Shown piece by piece: positions 41,316-49,636 of a stretch of 64,000 bases of DNA (the first letter of the stretch is position 1; each line of letters starts with the position of its first letter). A program made the translations under genes and the position numbers. The stretch is from Zeimonas sp032027205 (GTDB lineage Bacteria; Pseudomonadota; Gammaproteobacteria; Burkholderiales; Burkholderiaceae_E): assembly GCA_032027205.1 (NCBI GenBank), contig JAVSMN010000001.1, forward strand, positions 3,944,340 to 4,008,339, in the 5' to 3' direction. The notes beneath the pieces are model-generated. The model had not been told where the DNA came from, did not search any database, and was given only the letters and a program-made list of their open reading frames with translations.

Positions 41316-42700
41316 GCTGCGCTCCCGAGAATTGTCTCGATGCGCTCGCCAAGCATCTGCCACGCCTCGCGCTTCTCGTCGGCGTACTCGTGAACTTGGT
41401 AGACACGCCGAAGCACGTTGCCCTCGACATGGTTCAAACAGCGGTCGACAATCAGCGGCGTGACGCCGAGCGACTGCATCATCGTGGCCCCGGTGCGCCG
41501 CAGGTCGTGCGCCGTCCAGCGGCCACCTGCCAGCACCAGCTCCGCCGTCTGCGGCGATCGATGTTTCATGGGTTTGCGGCCGGCGAGCGCGGCCTGTCGG
41601 TCAGCGATCTGCTTGCCGAACGACTTCGGACAGACGTGCCCTTCCCTATTCTTCGCGGGCAACACCCATTCGCTATTGTCGGCCTCGTGCTTCAGGACAC
41701 GGAACTGCTGAAGGGCGAAGTCGGCCAGGTAGACCATTTGCGCCTTTGCGTTCTTGCTGTTCTTCGGTGGGACGAGCCAGGTACGCGCGTCCAGGTCAAC
41801 GTCCTCCCACTGTGCACGAGCGATCTCGCCGATGCGGCAGGTCGTCGACAGCATGATCCAGAGCGCCGCCTCGCTCGATGCAGGCAGCGGGCGCGGCGCT
41901 TTGCGCTTGTCCTGCGCCTTCTCGTAGTCCGCTCTCGCCCTCGCGAGCTTGTCACGCAACTCCTTCAGCTCCGCAGACGAGAGCACGCGCGTACGCTCGT
42001 TGCCCCCGTAATCGTCGCTCGTGACCGTGCCGGCCTTTACCAGCTCGGCCGGGTTGCCCTCGATCATCAGCCGACGCCACGGCGGGCGCTTCTCGCCCCA
42101 GCGAAACATCTGCCGCAGGTCGGCCAGCATCAGAACTGCGAGACGGTTTCGTCCACGCTGGACAACTCCGCGCAGCAGTGCACGAATATCGGCTTCGGTC
42201 ACGGCGCGCACAGGCGTGCCCCCGATGACCGGTATCACATCCTTCTCGAACGAGCGACGCAGCTCCGCGCCGCCGTCCTTGCGCACGACACCGTCGGCGA
42301 TCCAGGTATCGAACAGATCGCGCACCGTGAGCCGCTCGACGCGCTGCGCTTCCAGCCGCGCTGCTTCCTCGGCGATCTGTCGCTCGCTCTCGATGACTTT
42401 TGCGCGGTCTTCGAGTCGCTTCGCAAGCCGACGCTGTATCGGGTCGATCCGGCTGCGGACTTCCGCCCGGACCTTGTCGCGTTCAGCGCGCATCTCGGCG
42501 AGCGACACTTTCGGCCAGGTGCCCAGCCGGACCTCGCGGACGCGACCCTCGACCTTGTAACGCAACGAGAACCGGACGCTGACGGAGCCATCCTTGCTGG
42601 CGTACGCAACCCCGATAACGCCATCCCCGTCACGCAGTCGACGCCCGGCGTCAGCGAGGCGGAGCGCCTCCAGCTCGATCTTCGTCAACCGCCTGATCAT
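41312..42700 (-). CDS. int: Tyrosine integrase, P4 type
   Basis: Protein of 462 residues. The N-terminal DUF4102-like arm-binding domain (about 1-90) includes YASKDGSVSVRFSLRYKV and EVRLGTWPKVSLAEMRAERD. Catalytic residues are in TTCRIGEIARAQWEDVDL (first Arg), HDLRRTGATMMQSLG (His-x2-Arg) and RRVYQVHEYADEKREAW (Tyr). It would cut and join the tRNA-Arg repeats. It is the last gene on the right and reads inward from attR, as usual. The start is four bases from the right arm repeats, so integrase could repress its own gene. Confidence 0.96.
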   Translation of the reverse strand: MIRRLTKIELEALRLADAGRRLRDGDGVIGVAYASKDGSVSVRFSLRYKVEGRVREVRLGTWPKVSLAEMRAERDKVRAEVRSRIDPIQRRLAKRLEDRAKVIESERQIAEEAARLEAQRVERLTVRDLFDTWIADGVVRKDGGAELRRSFEKDVIPVIGGTPVRAVTEADIRALLRGVVQRGRNRLAVLMLADLRQMFRWGEKRPPWRRLMIEGNPAELVKAGTVTSDDYGGNERTRVLSSAELKELRDKLARARADYEKAQDKRKAPRPLPASSEAALWIMLSTTCRIGEIARAQWEDVDLDARTWLVPPKNSKNAKAQMVYLADFALQQFRVLKHEADNSEWVLPAKNREGHVCPKSFGKQIADRQAALAGRKPMKHRSPQTAELVLAGGRWTAHDLRRTGATMMQSLGVTPLIVDRCLNHVEGNVLRRVYQVHEYADEKREAWQMLGERIETILGSAA

Positions 42701-42703
42701 CAG

Positions 42704-42727
42704 AATGCCCCCACCAATGCCCCCACC
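42704..42727 (+). repeat. Right arm repeats, matching the left end
   Basis: Two direct copies of AATGCCCCCACC (42704-42715 and 42716-42727), identical to the pair at 22153-22176 and in the same orientation. They sit between the integrase start codon and its predicted promoter. Confidence 0.7.
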
Positions 42728-42748
42728 GACGCGGGCGGCTGGCGACGG

Positions 42749-42778
42749 ATTCTAGCGGACAGCCGCGAACTACGGCAA
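42749..42778 (-). promoter_or_regulatory. Predicted integrase promoter
   Basis: On the minus strand, TTGCCG (42778-42773) and TAGAAT (42754-42749) are 18 bp apart, with the transcript expected to start near 42742. The arm repeats then lie in the leader, which suits autorepression. Confidence 0.5.
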
Positions 42779-42876
42779 ACACACGATCTAATACAACCTA
42801 TTGATCAACAACGGTTTTGTCGACTAGTGGCGGCTTTCCGCGGACAAGCGCGAACGCAATTCAGGGCTATTTTTCT

Positions 42877-42926
42877 TGGCTACGAACCAGGGGGTAGTGG
42901 GTTCGAATCCTGCCGGGCGCGCCAGT
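42877..42926 (+). repeat. attR: tRNA-Arg 3'-end fragment and right attachment repeat
   Basis: This is the original 3' half of tRNA-Arg (anticodon arm onward, to CCA at 42924) left behind when the element inserted. It has one change (A at 42896 where the intact gene has C in the variable loop). It cannot encode a tRNA by itself. Confidence 0.95.
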
Positions 42927-42930
42927 CGAC

Positions 42931-42959
42931 AAGGGGCTTACTTTCGGGTAGGCCCTTTC
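42931..42959 (+). terminator. Former terminator of tRNA-Arg
   Basis: AAGGGGCTTAC and GTAGGCCCTT form an imperfect stem followed by TCTC, just past attR. It probably ended the tRNA transcript before insertion. Confidence 0.45.
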
Positions 42960-42981
42960 TCGTTGGCAGGACGTGATTGAC

Positions 42982-44520
42982 ATGGGCGATCCGAAGAACC
43001 GTTGCATCGCCGATCGTTCCGTGATGGCGGCCTGCGTGATCGTGCCGCTGGTCGATTACCTGACGGCCAAGGCGTCGGTGCTGTTCGCCGCGATGCCCGA
43101 CGGAATCGCGATTCTCTGGCCGCCCAACACCGTCCTGCTGGCCGCGCTGCTCCTGCTCGACGGCCGCGGGCTGCTTCCCCTGTCGATGCTCGTCCTGCTG
43201 TCGGGAACGCTCGCCGACTGGGCGGTCTTCCCGCTGCCCGAAGCGCTGCTGTTCGGCGCCATCAACATGGCCGAGGCAGTGATCGCATTTGCGCTGTTGC
43301 GTTGGTCCGGGTTCGATCGTCGCTTCGCCACCTTGGCCGACCTGCGCAAGTTCCTGATCGCCGGCCCGATCGTCGCAGCGCTCACGGCGGCGATCGCCGG
43401 CGCCGCGGCCTACACGCAGTTTCACGACGGGACGCCGTTTATCGAATCGGTTCGCGTCTGGTGGTTCGGCGACGCACTGGGGCTGCTCGTGTTCACCCCA
43501 TTGCTCCTGAGCCTCGCCGAGCACGGGCAGCGATTCGCGCACGGCTGGCGCACGCTCGGGTGGACGGATGCAGCCGTGCTCGCAGCGGCCGCGCTCGCAG
43601 TGGCCGCGTTCGTCGCGGGGCGCGACGGAAGCTTCCTCGGCGTGCCCACCACCCCCGCACTTCTGCTGCCCTTCGCGATCGCCGTGGCGACGCGCTTCGG
43701 GGTCGCGGTCTCGGCGTCCGTCGCCGCGATCATGGCGATCGCCGTCGTGGTAGAAACGACGAGCGGGCAGTCGCCTTTCCGCTCGGGCAATACGGTGGAG
43801 GAAGTGCTTCGCGCGCAGGAATTCGTTCTCGTCCTGTCGGTGATGACGATCGGACTCGCCGCGCTGCTGGCGCAGGTACGCGACCGAGAGCGGGACGCGG
43901 AGCTCGCGAAGGCGGGCCTCCAGGAAGCGAACGAATTGCTGGAGGCGCGCGTTCGCGAGAAAACCGGGCAACTCGAAGCGCTGAATTGCGAACTGAGAAC
44001 GCTCGCCCTGGTCGACGCGCTCACCGGCATCGCCAATCGCCGCGCGTTCCTCGAGCAGGGGCACAAGGAATTCGACAACAGCCTGCGCTACGGCACGCCG
44101 CTGTCACTGCTGATGCTCGACCTCGATCATTTCAAGCGGGTCAACGATCGCTTCGGTCACGAGGCGGGCGACCGCGTCCTGCAGCAGACCGCGGCGGCGA
44201 TCGTCGAGATGCTGCGTTCGGGCGACATCGTCGCCCGCTACGGGGGCGAAGAGTTCGTCGTGCTCGCGCCGCACACCGGCCTGCACGATGCGACCACGCT
44301 CGCTGCCCGCATCAAGGAGCGAATCTCGCGCTGCGCGATCGTCTACGGGCAGAGTGCCCTGCACATCACCATCAGCATTGGCGTGGCGTCGCGCATCGAC
44401 GACGACGGCGACCTGCACGCGCTGTTGCGGCGCGCCGATGGCGCGCTCTACGACGCGAAGCGGGCGGGCCGCGATCGCATCGCGTTGGCCGAGGCGGCGG
44501 CAGGAAGCGCTGCCAGCTGA
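42982..44520 (+). CDS. MASE1-domain diguanylate cyclase
   Basis: Membrane protein of 512 residues that would make the second messenger cyclic di-GMP. The ATG at 42982 has AGGA ten bases before it; a GTG nine bases upstream is also possible. Residues 1-300 form a MASE1 sensor with about eight hydrophobic helices (GIAILWPPNTVLLAALLLL, WWFGDALGLLVFTPLLLSL). A coiled-coil linker (330-355) leads to a GGDEF domain with the active-site motif RYGGEEFVVL. GGEEF is an active variant. It is the first chromosomal gene after the integrated element, so the insertion sits just in its promoter region. Confidence 0.94.
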   Translation: MGDPKNRCIADRSVMAACVIVPLVDYLTAKASVLFAAMPDGIAILWPPNTVLLAALLLLDGRGLLPLSMLVLLSGTLADWAVFPLPEALLFGAINMAEAVIAFALLRWSGFDRRFATLADLRKFLIAGPIVAALTAAIAGAAAYTQFHDGTPFIESVRVWWFGDALGLLVFTPLLLSLAEHGQRFAHGWRTLGWTDAAVLAAAALAVAAFVAGRDGSFLGVPTTPALLLPFAIAVATRFGVAVSASVAAIMAIAVVVETTSGQSPFRSGNTVEEVLRAQEFVLVLSVMTIGLAALLAQVRDRERDAELAKAGLQEANELLEARVREKTGQLEALNCELRTLALVDALTGIANRRAFLEQGHKEFDNSLRYGTPLSLLMLDLDHFKRVNDRFGHEAGDRVLQQTAAAIVEMLRSGDIVARYGGEEFVVLAPHTGLHDATTLAARIKERISRCAIVYGQSALHITISIGVASRIDDDGDLHALLRRADGALYDAKRAGRDRIALAEAAAGSAAS

Positions 44521-44594
44521 CGCGAAGCGCCTGCTGCACCTGTACGACGCACAACGAGCGGCGTCCCTACTGGAGTGCGGTTCCTGCCCGGCCT

Positions 44595-44735
44595 TCAGTC
44601 CTGTCGCGGAGTGGGCAGCCCGATGCCTTCGGCGAGCATCTCCTCGATGATGCCGATGAGTTCGTCGCCTGCCTTTTCGTCGCCGGTCTGCGCCTGCGAG
44701 ACGAGCGCATCGATTTGCTGTTGTTCTTCGCCCAT
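44595..44735 (-). CDS. Possible small acidic protein
   Basis: An open frame of 46 codons from the ATG at 44735 (MGEEQQQIDALVSQAQTGDE and LIGIIEEMLAEGIGLPTP). The composition is protein-like, with an amphipathic helix. There is no strong ribosome-binding site. It is the only candidate gene in the 359-bp gap between the diguanylate cyclase and liv genes. Confidence 0.35.
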   Translation of the reverse strand: MGEEQQQIDALVSQAQTGDEKAGDELIGIIEEMLAEGIGLPTPRQD

Positions 44736-44879
44736 GGGGAGTCCGCCGGGTCGCTGATGCGCATGATGCTGCCACCGGCGGGCCTGCGTGGTCGTGACAT
44801 TTCTCACGGTGTATGACTCCTGCAACAAGTTGCAGGATCGGTCGGAAACGAGCGCCCGTCTACGCAGGCTTACCCGCAG

Positions 44880-45860
44880 CTACGCGCCCTTCCCAGGTTC
44901 GAGCGCGGCGGAATCGACCACCGCCCCGCTCGACACCACCGCTTCCTCGCCGATGAGACCGCGCGGGCGGAACACCAGCGTCACCATCAGCACCAGTCCG
45001 ATCAGGATCACCTGCGCCGCGCCGCCCTTGACCTGCAGGCTCGCCGGCAGCACCTGCTGCGCGATGCTGCCGCTCACCGTCCACACGGCCCACATGACGA
45101 GCGCGCCGAGCACTGCACCCTTGTTGTTGCCGCTGCCGCCGACGATCAGCATCGTCCAGATCTGGAAGGTGAGAATCGGCTGGAAATCCTCGGGACTGAC
45201 GAAACCGATGAAGCTTGCGTACAGCGCGCCCCCCAATCCCATGATCGACGAGCCGATCACGAAGGCCTGCAGCCGGTAGCCGAAGGCGTTCTTGCCGAGC
45301 GACGACGCCGCGGTCTCGTCCTCGCGGATCGCCTTGAGCACCCTGCCCCACGGCGAGCGCACCATCGCCTCGAGCCCGGCGTAGACGAGTCCCATCACGA
45401 CGACAACGAGCGCGAGCATCAGGAGATTGCGCCCGATCACCGTGTCGAACAGCTCCGGGAGCGGCCGCGGAATGCTGGCGGCCCCCTGGCTGCCGCCGGT
45501 GAGGCCCTGCGCGTTCAGCGCGACGAGCTGCAATGTGGTGGCAATGCCGATCGTCACGATCGCCAGGTAGTCCTCGCGCAGTCGCAGCGTCGGTATGCCG
45601 ACGACGAAGGCGACGACTCCGGAGGCGACGAGCGCGCCGGCCAGCCCCACGAGATAGGGCAGCTCGAAGCCGCCCAGGTGCATCAGGTACTCGGGGCCGG
45701 ACAGGATCGCGAAGGTGTAGGCGCCGACCAGGAAGAAACCGGCCACGCCGATGTTGAACAGCCCCGTGTAGCCCCACTGCAGGTTCAGGCCGAGGCAGAC
45801 GACGGCGAAGATCGACGCCTGCGCGAGGAAGAACACCAGGTAGGAGAGCAATCCGGTCAT
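44880..45860 (-). CDS. livM: Branched-chain amino-acid-type ABC permease LivM
   Basis: Inner-membrane subunit of 326 residues with about nine helices (LSYLVFFLAQASIFAVVCLG, NLQWGYTGLFNIGVAGFFLV) and the cytoplasmic coupling region AIREDETAASSLGKNAFGYR. It is the last gene of livK-G-F-H-M and begins 19 bp after livH ends. The family transports branched-chain amino acids, amides or aromatic acids; the substrate is open. Confidence 0.95.
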   Translation of the reverse strand: MTGLLSYLVFFLAQASIFAVVCLGLNLQWGYTGLFNIGVAGFFLVGAYTFAILSGPEYLMHLGGFELPYLVGLAGALVASGVVAFVVGIPTLRLREDYLAIVTIGIATTLQLVALNAQGLTGGSQGAASIPRPLPELFDTVIGRNLLMLALVVVVMGLVYAGLEAMVRSPWGRVLKAIREDETAASSLGKNAFGYRLQAFVIGSSIMGLGGALYASFIGFVSPEDFQPILTFQIWTMLIVGGSGNNKGAVLGALVMWAVWTVSGSIAQQVLPASLQVKGGAAQVILIGLVLMVTLVFRPRGLIGEEAVVSSGAVVDSAALEPGKGA

Positions 45861-45879
45861 CGCCGAGTCCGCCGCCGGG

Positions 45880-46770
45880 TCAACTGCGGTCTCCGAGGAT
45901 GCCCTTCGGATAGACGAGCAGGATCGCGAACATCAGCAGGAACGCCACCGCCGGCTTGTACGCCGGGCCGATCAGCAACACCGACATCGACTGCGCCAGC
46001 CCGATGATCAGCCCGCCCAGCACCGCGCCGTAGATGCTGCCGATGCCGCCGAGGATCGCCGCCGCGAACATCGGCAGGATCAGGTTGAATCCCATCTCGG
46101 GGGAGATCTGCACGGTCAGCCCGAACAGGATTCCGGCGACCGCCGCGAGCCCGGCGCCTATGAACCAGGTCCAGCGGATGACTGCCTGCACGTCGATGCC
46201 GGCCACGCGCGCGAGCGACGGATCGTCGGAGACCGCGCGCATCGATCGTCCGAGCGAGGTGCGCGTGAGGAACAGGTGCAGCGCCAGCATCAGCAGCGCG
46301 GTGAGCGCGACGACGAAGATCTCGTCGCCGCTCATCCGCACGCCGGGCAGGATCTCGCTGGAGACCGCAATGTTGCGCGAGTAGTACTCGGGGCGCGATC
46401 CCCAGAGGAAGACGACGACGTTGCGCAGCATCAGCGAAGCGCCGAAGGACGCGATGACGAGCGTCACCGTCACGTCGCTGCGGCGCAGCGGGCGGAACAG
46501 CAAGCGGTCGAGGCCGAGCGCGAGCAGCGCGGTGAGCACGATTGCGACCGCCACCGCCCCGAGGAAACCCCAACCGAAGGTGAGCGGTCCGACCGTGCCC
46601 GCGCTGGTGAAGAACGCGGCGAAGACCAGCGCGAAGTAGGCGCCGAAGGTAAGGAACTCGCCGTGCGCGAAATTCGCGAAGCGCAGGATGTTGTAGGTGA
46701 GCGTGAGCCCGATCGCGCCGAGCGCGAGCGTGGCGCCCACGATGATGCCGTCGACGATGTACTGGATCAT
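45880..46770 (-). CDS. livH: Branched-chain amino-acid-type ABC permease LivH
   Basis: Inner-membrane subunit of 296 residues (ATG at 46770). Hallmarks are the start VDGIIVGATLALGAIGLTLT and NFAHGEFLTFGAYFAL, and the coupling loop MRAVSDDPSLARVAGID. Its start overlaps the livF stop by ATGA, so they are translated together. Confidence 0.95.
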   Translation of the reverse strand: MIQYIVDGIIVGATLALGAIGLTLTYNILRFANFAHGEFLTFGAYFALVFAAFFTSAGTVGPLTFGWGFLGAVAVAIVLTALLALGLDRLLFRPLRRSDVTVTLVIASFGASLMLRNVVVFLWGSRPEYYSRNIAVSSEILPGVRMSGDEIFVVALTALLMLALHLFLTRTSLGRSMRAVSDDPSLARVAGIDVQAVIRWTWFIGAGLAAVAGILFGLTVQISPEMGFNLILPMFAAAILGGIGSIYGAVLGGLIIGLAQSMSVLLIGPAYKPAVAFLLMFAILLVYPKGILGDRS

Positions 46771-47534
46771 GCGAGCGCCCGCCGCGCCCCCAGGTACAGC
46801 GCGCCGACCTCCGGGTTCTCGAGCAGCGCGCGCGCGTCGCCTTCGATGCGGTCGCGCCCTTCGGCGAGCACGTAGCCGCGGTCGGAGATTGCGAGCGCGG
46901 CACGCGCGTTCTGCTCGACGACGAGGATCGTCAGCCCGAGCTCGCGCACCTCGCGCACCTTCGAGAAGACGATGCCGACGAACAGCGGCGACAGGCCGGC
47001 CGACGGCTCGTCGAGCATCAGCACGCGCGGGCGCGACATCAGCGCGCGCGCGACCGCCACCATCTGCCGCTCGCCGCCCGACAGCGTGCCCGCGGCCTGC
47101 CGACGGCGTTCGCCCAGCCGCGGGAACAGCTGGTACATGCGCTCGAGATCGTCGCTCAGGTCGTCGCTCAGGCCGCCCCGCGCGCCGCGCGCCGCCGCGC
47201 CGATCTCCAGGTTCTCCTGCACCGACAGCCGCGGGAAGACGTTGCCCGTCTGCGGCACGAAGGCGAGCCCGCGCGAGACCATGCGATGCGCGGGAACGCC
47301 GACCAGCTCGTCGCCGAACATGCGGATCGATCCCGAGCGCACCGGAACGAGGCCGGCGATCGCCTTCATCAGCGTCGACTTGCCGGCGCCGTTCGGCCCG
47401 AGCACGGTAACGATCTCTCGATCGCGCACTTCGAGCGATGCGCCGCGCAGGATGTCCACCTCGGGCACGTAGCCGGCAACGACGTCGTGCACGGCGAGCG
47501 CGCACGCGCCGGCGGCGTCCGGCGGCGAGCTCAC
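46767..47534 (-). CDS. livF: Branched-chain amino-acid-type ABC ATPase LivF
   Basis: ATPase of 255 residues from the GTG at 47534, which overlaps the livG stop (GTGA). Walker A GPNGAGKS, signature TLSGGERQM, Walker B VLMLDEPSAGL, H-loop VVEQNARAAL. LivF is the shorter of the two ATPases; the N-terminal 15 residues are an unusual Ala/Pro-rich extension. Confidence 0.95.
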   Translation of the reverse strand: MSSPPDAAGACALAVHDVVAGYVPEVDILRGASLEVRDREIVTVLGPNGAGKSTLMKAIAGLVPVRSGSIRMFGDELVGVPAHRMVSRGLAFVPQTGNVFPRLSVQENLEIGAAARGARGGLSDDLSDDLERMYQLFPRLGERRRQAAGTLSGGERQMVAVARALMSRPRVLMLDEPSAGLSPLFVGIVFSKVREVRELGLTILVVEQNARAALAISDRGYVLAEGRDRIEGDARALLENPEVGALYLGARRALA

Positions 47535-48289
47535 GCCGGCACCCCTCCCAGGTACGCCTCGAGCACCCGCGCGTCGCTGCGCACGAGCTGCGGCGAACCT
47601 TCGAGCAGCAATTTGCCCTGCGCCATCACGAGGATCGGATCGCACAGGCTCATCACGAGGTCCATGTTGTGCTCGATGACGAGGAACGTGATGCCGCGCT
47701 CGTGCAACTCGCGCAGCTTGTCGACGATCGTCTGCAGCAGCGTGGGATTCACGCCGGCGCCAGGCTCGTCGAGCAGCACGAGCTTCGGCTCCGACATCAG
47801 TACGCGCGCCAGTTCGAGCAGCTTCTGCTGGCCGCCCGAGAGGTTGCGCGCGAACTCGCCGGTGAGCCGCGACAGCCCGACGAAGTCGAGCACCTCGCGC
47901 GCGCGCTCGCGAATTGCGCGCTCCTCGCCTGCCACCCGGGCACGCGCGAACCAGTTGTTCCAGAAGCGCTCGCCGGCCTGGCGCTGCGGCACCAGCATGC
48001 AGTTCTCGAGCACGGTCATGCCGGCGAACGGACGCGGGATCTGAAAAGTGCGCACCAGCCCCTCGTCGAAGATGCGATGAGGGGCCAGTCCGCCGATCCC
48101 GCGTCCGAGAAACGAGATCGTCCCGGAGTCGGGCCGGTGCACGCCGGCGATCGTGTTGAACAGCGTCGTCTTGCCGGCGCCGTTCGGTCCGATCAACCCG
48201 GTGATCGTGTTCGCGCGAAGCGTGAACGAAACGTCGTCGACCGCCCGCAGCCCGCCGAACTCCTTGACGACGTGCCCGACCTCGAGCAT
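47531..48289 (-). CDS. livG: Branched-chain amino-acid-type ABC ATPase LivG
   Basis: ATPase of 252 residues. Walker A GPNGAGKT, the LivG insert RTFQIPRPFAGMTVLEN, signature NLSGGQQKL, Walker B LVLLDEPGAGVNP and H-loop IEHNMDLVMSLCD. The start MLEVGHVVKEFGGLRAVDDV is standard. It is the second gene of the operon, seven bases after livK. Confidence 0.96.
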   Translation of the reverse strand: MLEVGHVVKEFGGLRAVDDVSFTLRANTITGLIGPNGAGKTTLFNTIAGVHRPDSGTISFLGRGIGGLAPHRIFDEGLVRTFQIPRPFAGMTVLENCMLVPQRQAGERFWNNWFARARVAGEERAIRERAREVLDFVGLSRLTGEFARNLSGGQQKLLELARVLMSEPKLVLLDEPGAGVNPTLLQTIVDKLRELHERGITFLVIEHNMDLVMSLCDPILVMAQGKLLLEGSPQLVRSDARVLEAYLGGVPA

Positions 48290-48296
48290 CGCCCGC

Positions 48297-49556
48297 CTAC
48301 TTCGAGCCGGAGCGCAGCTGCCGGATCTGCTCGACGGTGACCATGCCGGTGGGCGTGACCTTGCCGCCCTTGACGTCCCAGACGACCATCGGCGCGTCGA
48401 TGTCGCCGTTCTTGTCGAACTGCAGCGGCCCCGAGGCGCCGACGTACTGGATCGCCTTGCCTTCGGCGGCCATCTGCAGGCCCTTCTTCACCGAATCGGC
48501 GCCCGCGTAGATCTTCTCGCCTTTGGGGTCGGTGACCTTGCGCAGTCCGTCGCGGATCGAATTCGCGTCGTTCTTCTTCGCGTGCGCCATCGCCAGTCCG
48601 ATCAGCACCGTGGCGTCGTACGCGTTGGTGATGTAGGGCTGCGCGGGCAGCGCGCCGTACTTGGCCTGGAACTCCTTCTTGAAGAGCTCGAGCGACGGCG
48701 TGTCCACCGAGCCGGCGGCCGTGCCGTGGACCTCCTTCAGATACTGCGCGCCGACGTCGCTGACGAAGTCCTGCGACTGCAGTCCGTCGGGGAACAGGAA
48801 CTTCTGCGGCCCGCCGGCGGCGATCCACTCGCGCGCGAGTGTCGTGCCGTCTCCCGGGTAGCCGATCAGGAACAATGCGTCGGGCTTCGGATTCAGCGCC
48901 TTGTTCACTTCCGAGCGGTACGACGGCTGGCTCGGGTTGTAGACGACGTTCTGCGTGATCGAGCCGCCAGACCTCTTGAACGCTGCCGAGAATTCCTTGC
49001 TCAGCCCCTCACCGTAAGGGTTGTTCAGATAGAGAATGGCGACCTTCTTGATGCCGGCGTCGGTGGCGAGCCTCGCCATCGCCACGCCCTGCAACGCGTC
49101 CGACGGGCAGGTGCGGAACCAGTAGCCGTTCGTCTTGCCGTCCTCGGCGAGTTGCGTGAACGCTGGCGAAGTCGACGACGGCGAGATCAGCACGATGTTG
49201 CTGCCGACGGTCGCCGAAGTCAGGATTGAAGCGCTGACGCCGCTGGCGAGCGCGCCGACGATGGCCGGCACGTGTTGAACGTCGATGAGCTTGCGCGCCG
49301 CATCGACGCCCACCGACGGACTCGTCTGGTCGTCGAGCAGCGACAGGTCGATCTTGCATCCGTTGACGCCGCCGGCCGCGTTCAGGTCCGCCACGCCCAG
49401 CTGCGCGCCCTTGGCGATTTCCTGGCCGAGCGCGCCGAGCGAACCGGTGAGCGACATCACGCTGCCGATCGTCGTCGTGCACTTCTGTTGCGCGTGCGCC
49501 GGAGCGACGCCGAATGCGGCCACGACCACGGCTGCGAATGCGATTTTCTTCAACAC
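48297..49556 (-). CDS. livK: Branched-chain amino-acid-type ABC substrate-binding protein
   Basis: Periplasmic receptor of 419 residues from the GTG at 49556 (GGAGGG precedes it by about 7 bases; a TTG one codon later is an alternative). The signal peptide is LKKIAFAAVVVAAFGVAPAH with cleavage after HAQ. The fold is Peripla_BP_6-like: GSVMSLTGSLGALGQEIAKG and PSSTSPAFTQLAEDGKTNGY. This class includes receptors for aromatic acids and amides, so the substrate is not certain. It is first in the liv operon. Confidence 0.93.
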   Translation of the reverse strand: MLKKIAFAAVVVAAFGVAPAHAQQKCTTTIGSVMSLTGSLGALGQEIAKGAQLGVADLNAAGGVNGCKIDLSLLDDQTSPSVGVDAARKLIDVQHVPAIVGALASGVSASILTSATVGSNIVLISPSSTSPAFTQLAEDGKTNGYWFRTCPSDALQGVAMARLATDAGIKKVAILYLNNPYGEGLSKEFSAAFKRSGGSITQNVVYNPSQPSYRSEVNKALNPKPDALFLIGYPGDGTTLAREWIAAGGPQKFLFPDGLQSQDFVSDVGAQYLKEVHGTAAGSVDTPSLELFKKEFQAKYGALPAQPYITNAYDATVLIGLAMAHAKKNDANSIRDGLRKVTDPKGEKIYAGADSVKKGLQMAAEGKAIQYVGASGPLQFDKNGDIDAPMVVWDVKGGKVTPTGMVTVEQIRQLRSGSK

Positions 49557-49636
49557 GACGAACCCTCCTGGTAGCAAACCTGACGAGAATCTGCCCGAAA
49601 GGCGCAACTTTGACACGAATCGGGTTGTCGAGGGAT

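Larger units (their letters stand above)
22039..42926. mobile_element. Integrated satellite-like/plasmid-like element in tRNA-Arg, about 20.8 kb
   Basis: The boundaries are 50-bp direct repeats (attL in tRNA-Arg, attR at 42877) and a P4-type integrase gene that ends the element on the right, reading inward. Replication and control genes are a primase-helicase, an AlpA-type regulator and a putative origin. Recombination and protection genes are a single-strand annealing protein, a YqaJ exonuclease, RadC-like and ArdC-like proteins. A terminase small subunit is present without large terminase, portal, capsid or tail genes, which fits a helper-dependent phage satellite better than a prophage. 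No relaxase or conjugation gene was seen. Cargo: a nuclease/methyltransferase/DUF262/HEPN cassette, two further PD-(D/E)xK proteins, an IS3-family insertion and remnants of older elements. Confidence 0.93.

Noticed and set aside
22010..42926. A complete prophage
   Set aside because: No large terminase, portal, capsid, tail or lysis gene could be found in any frame; only the small terminase subunit is present.
22010..42926. A conjugative element
   Set aside because: No relaxase, coupling protein or type IV secretion gene was seen, despite ArdC and RadC.
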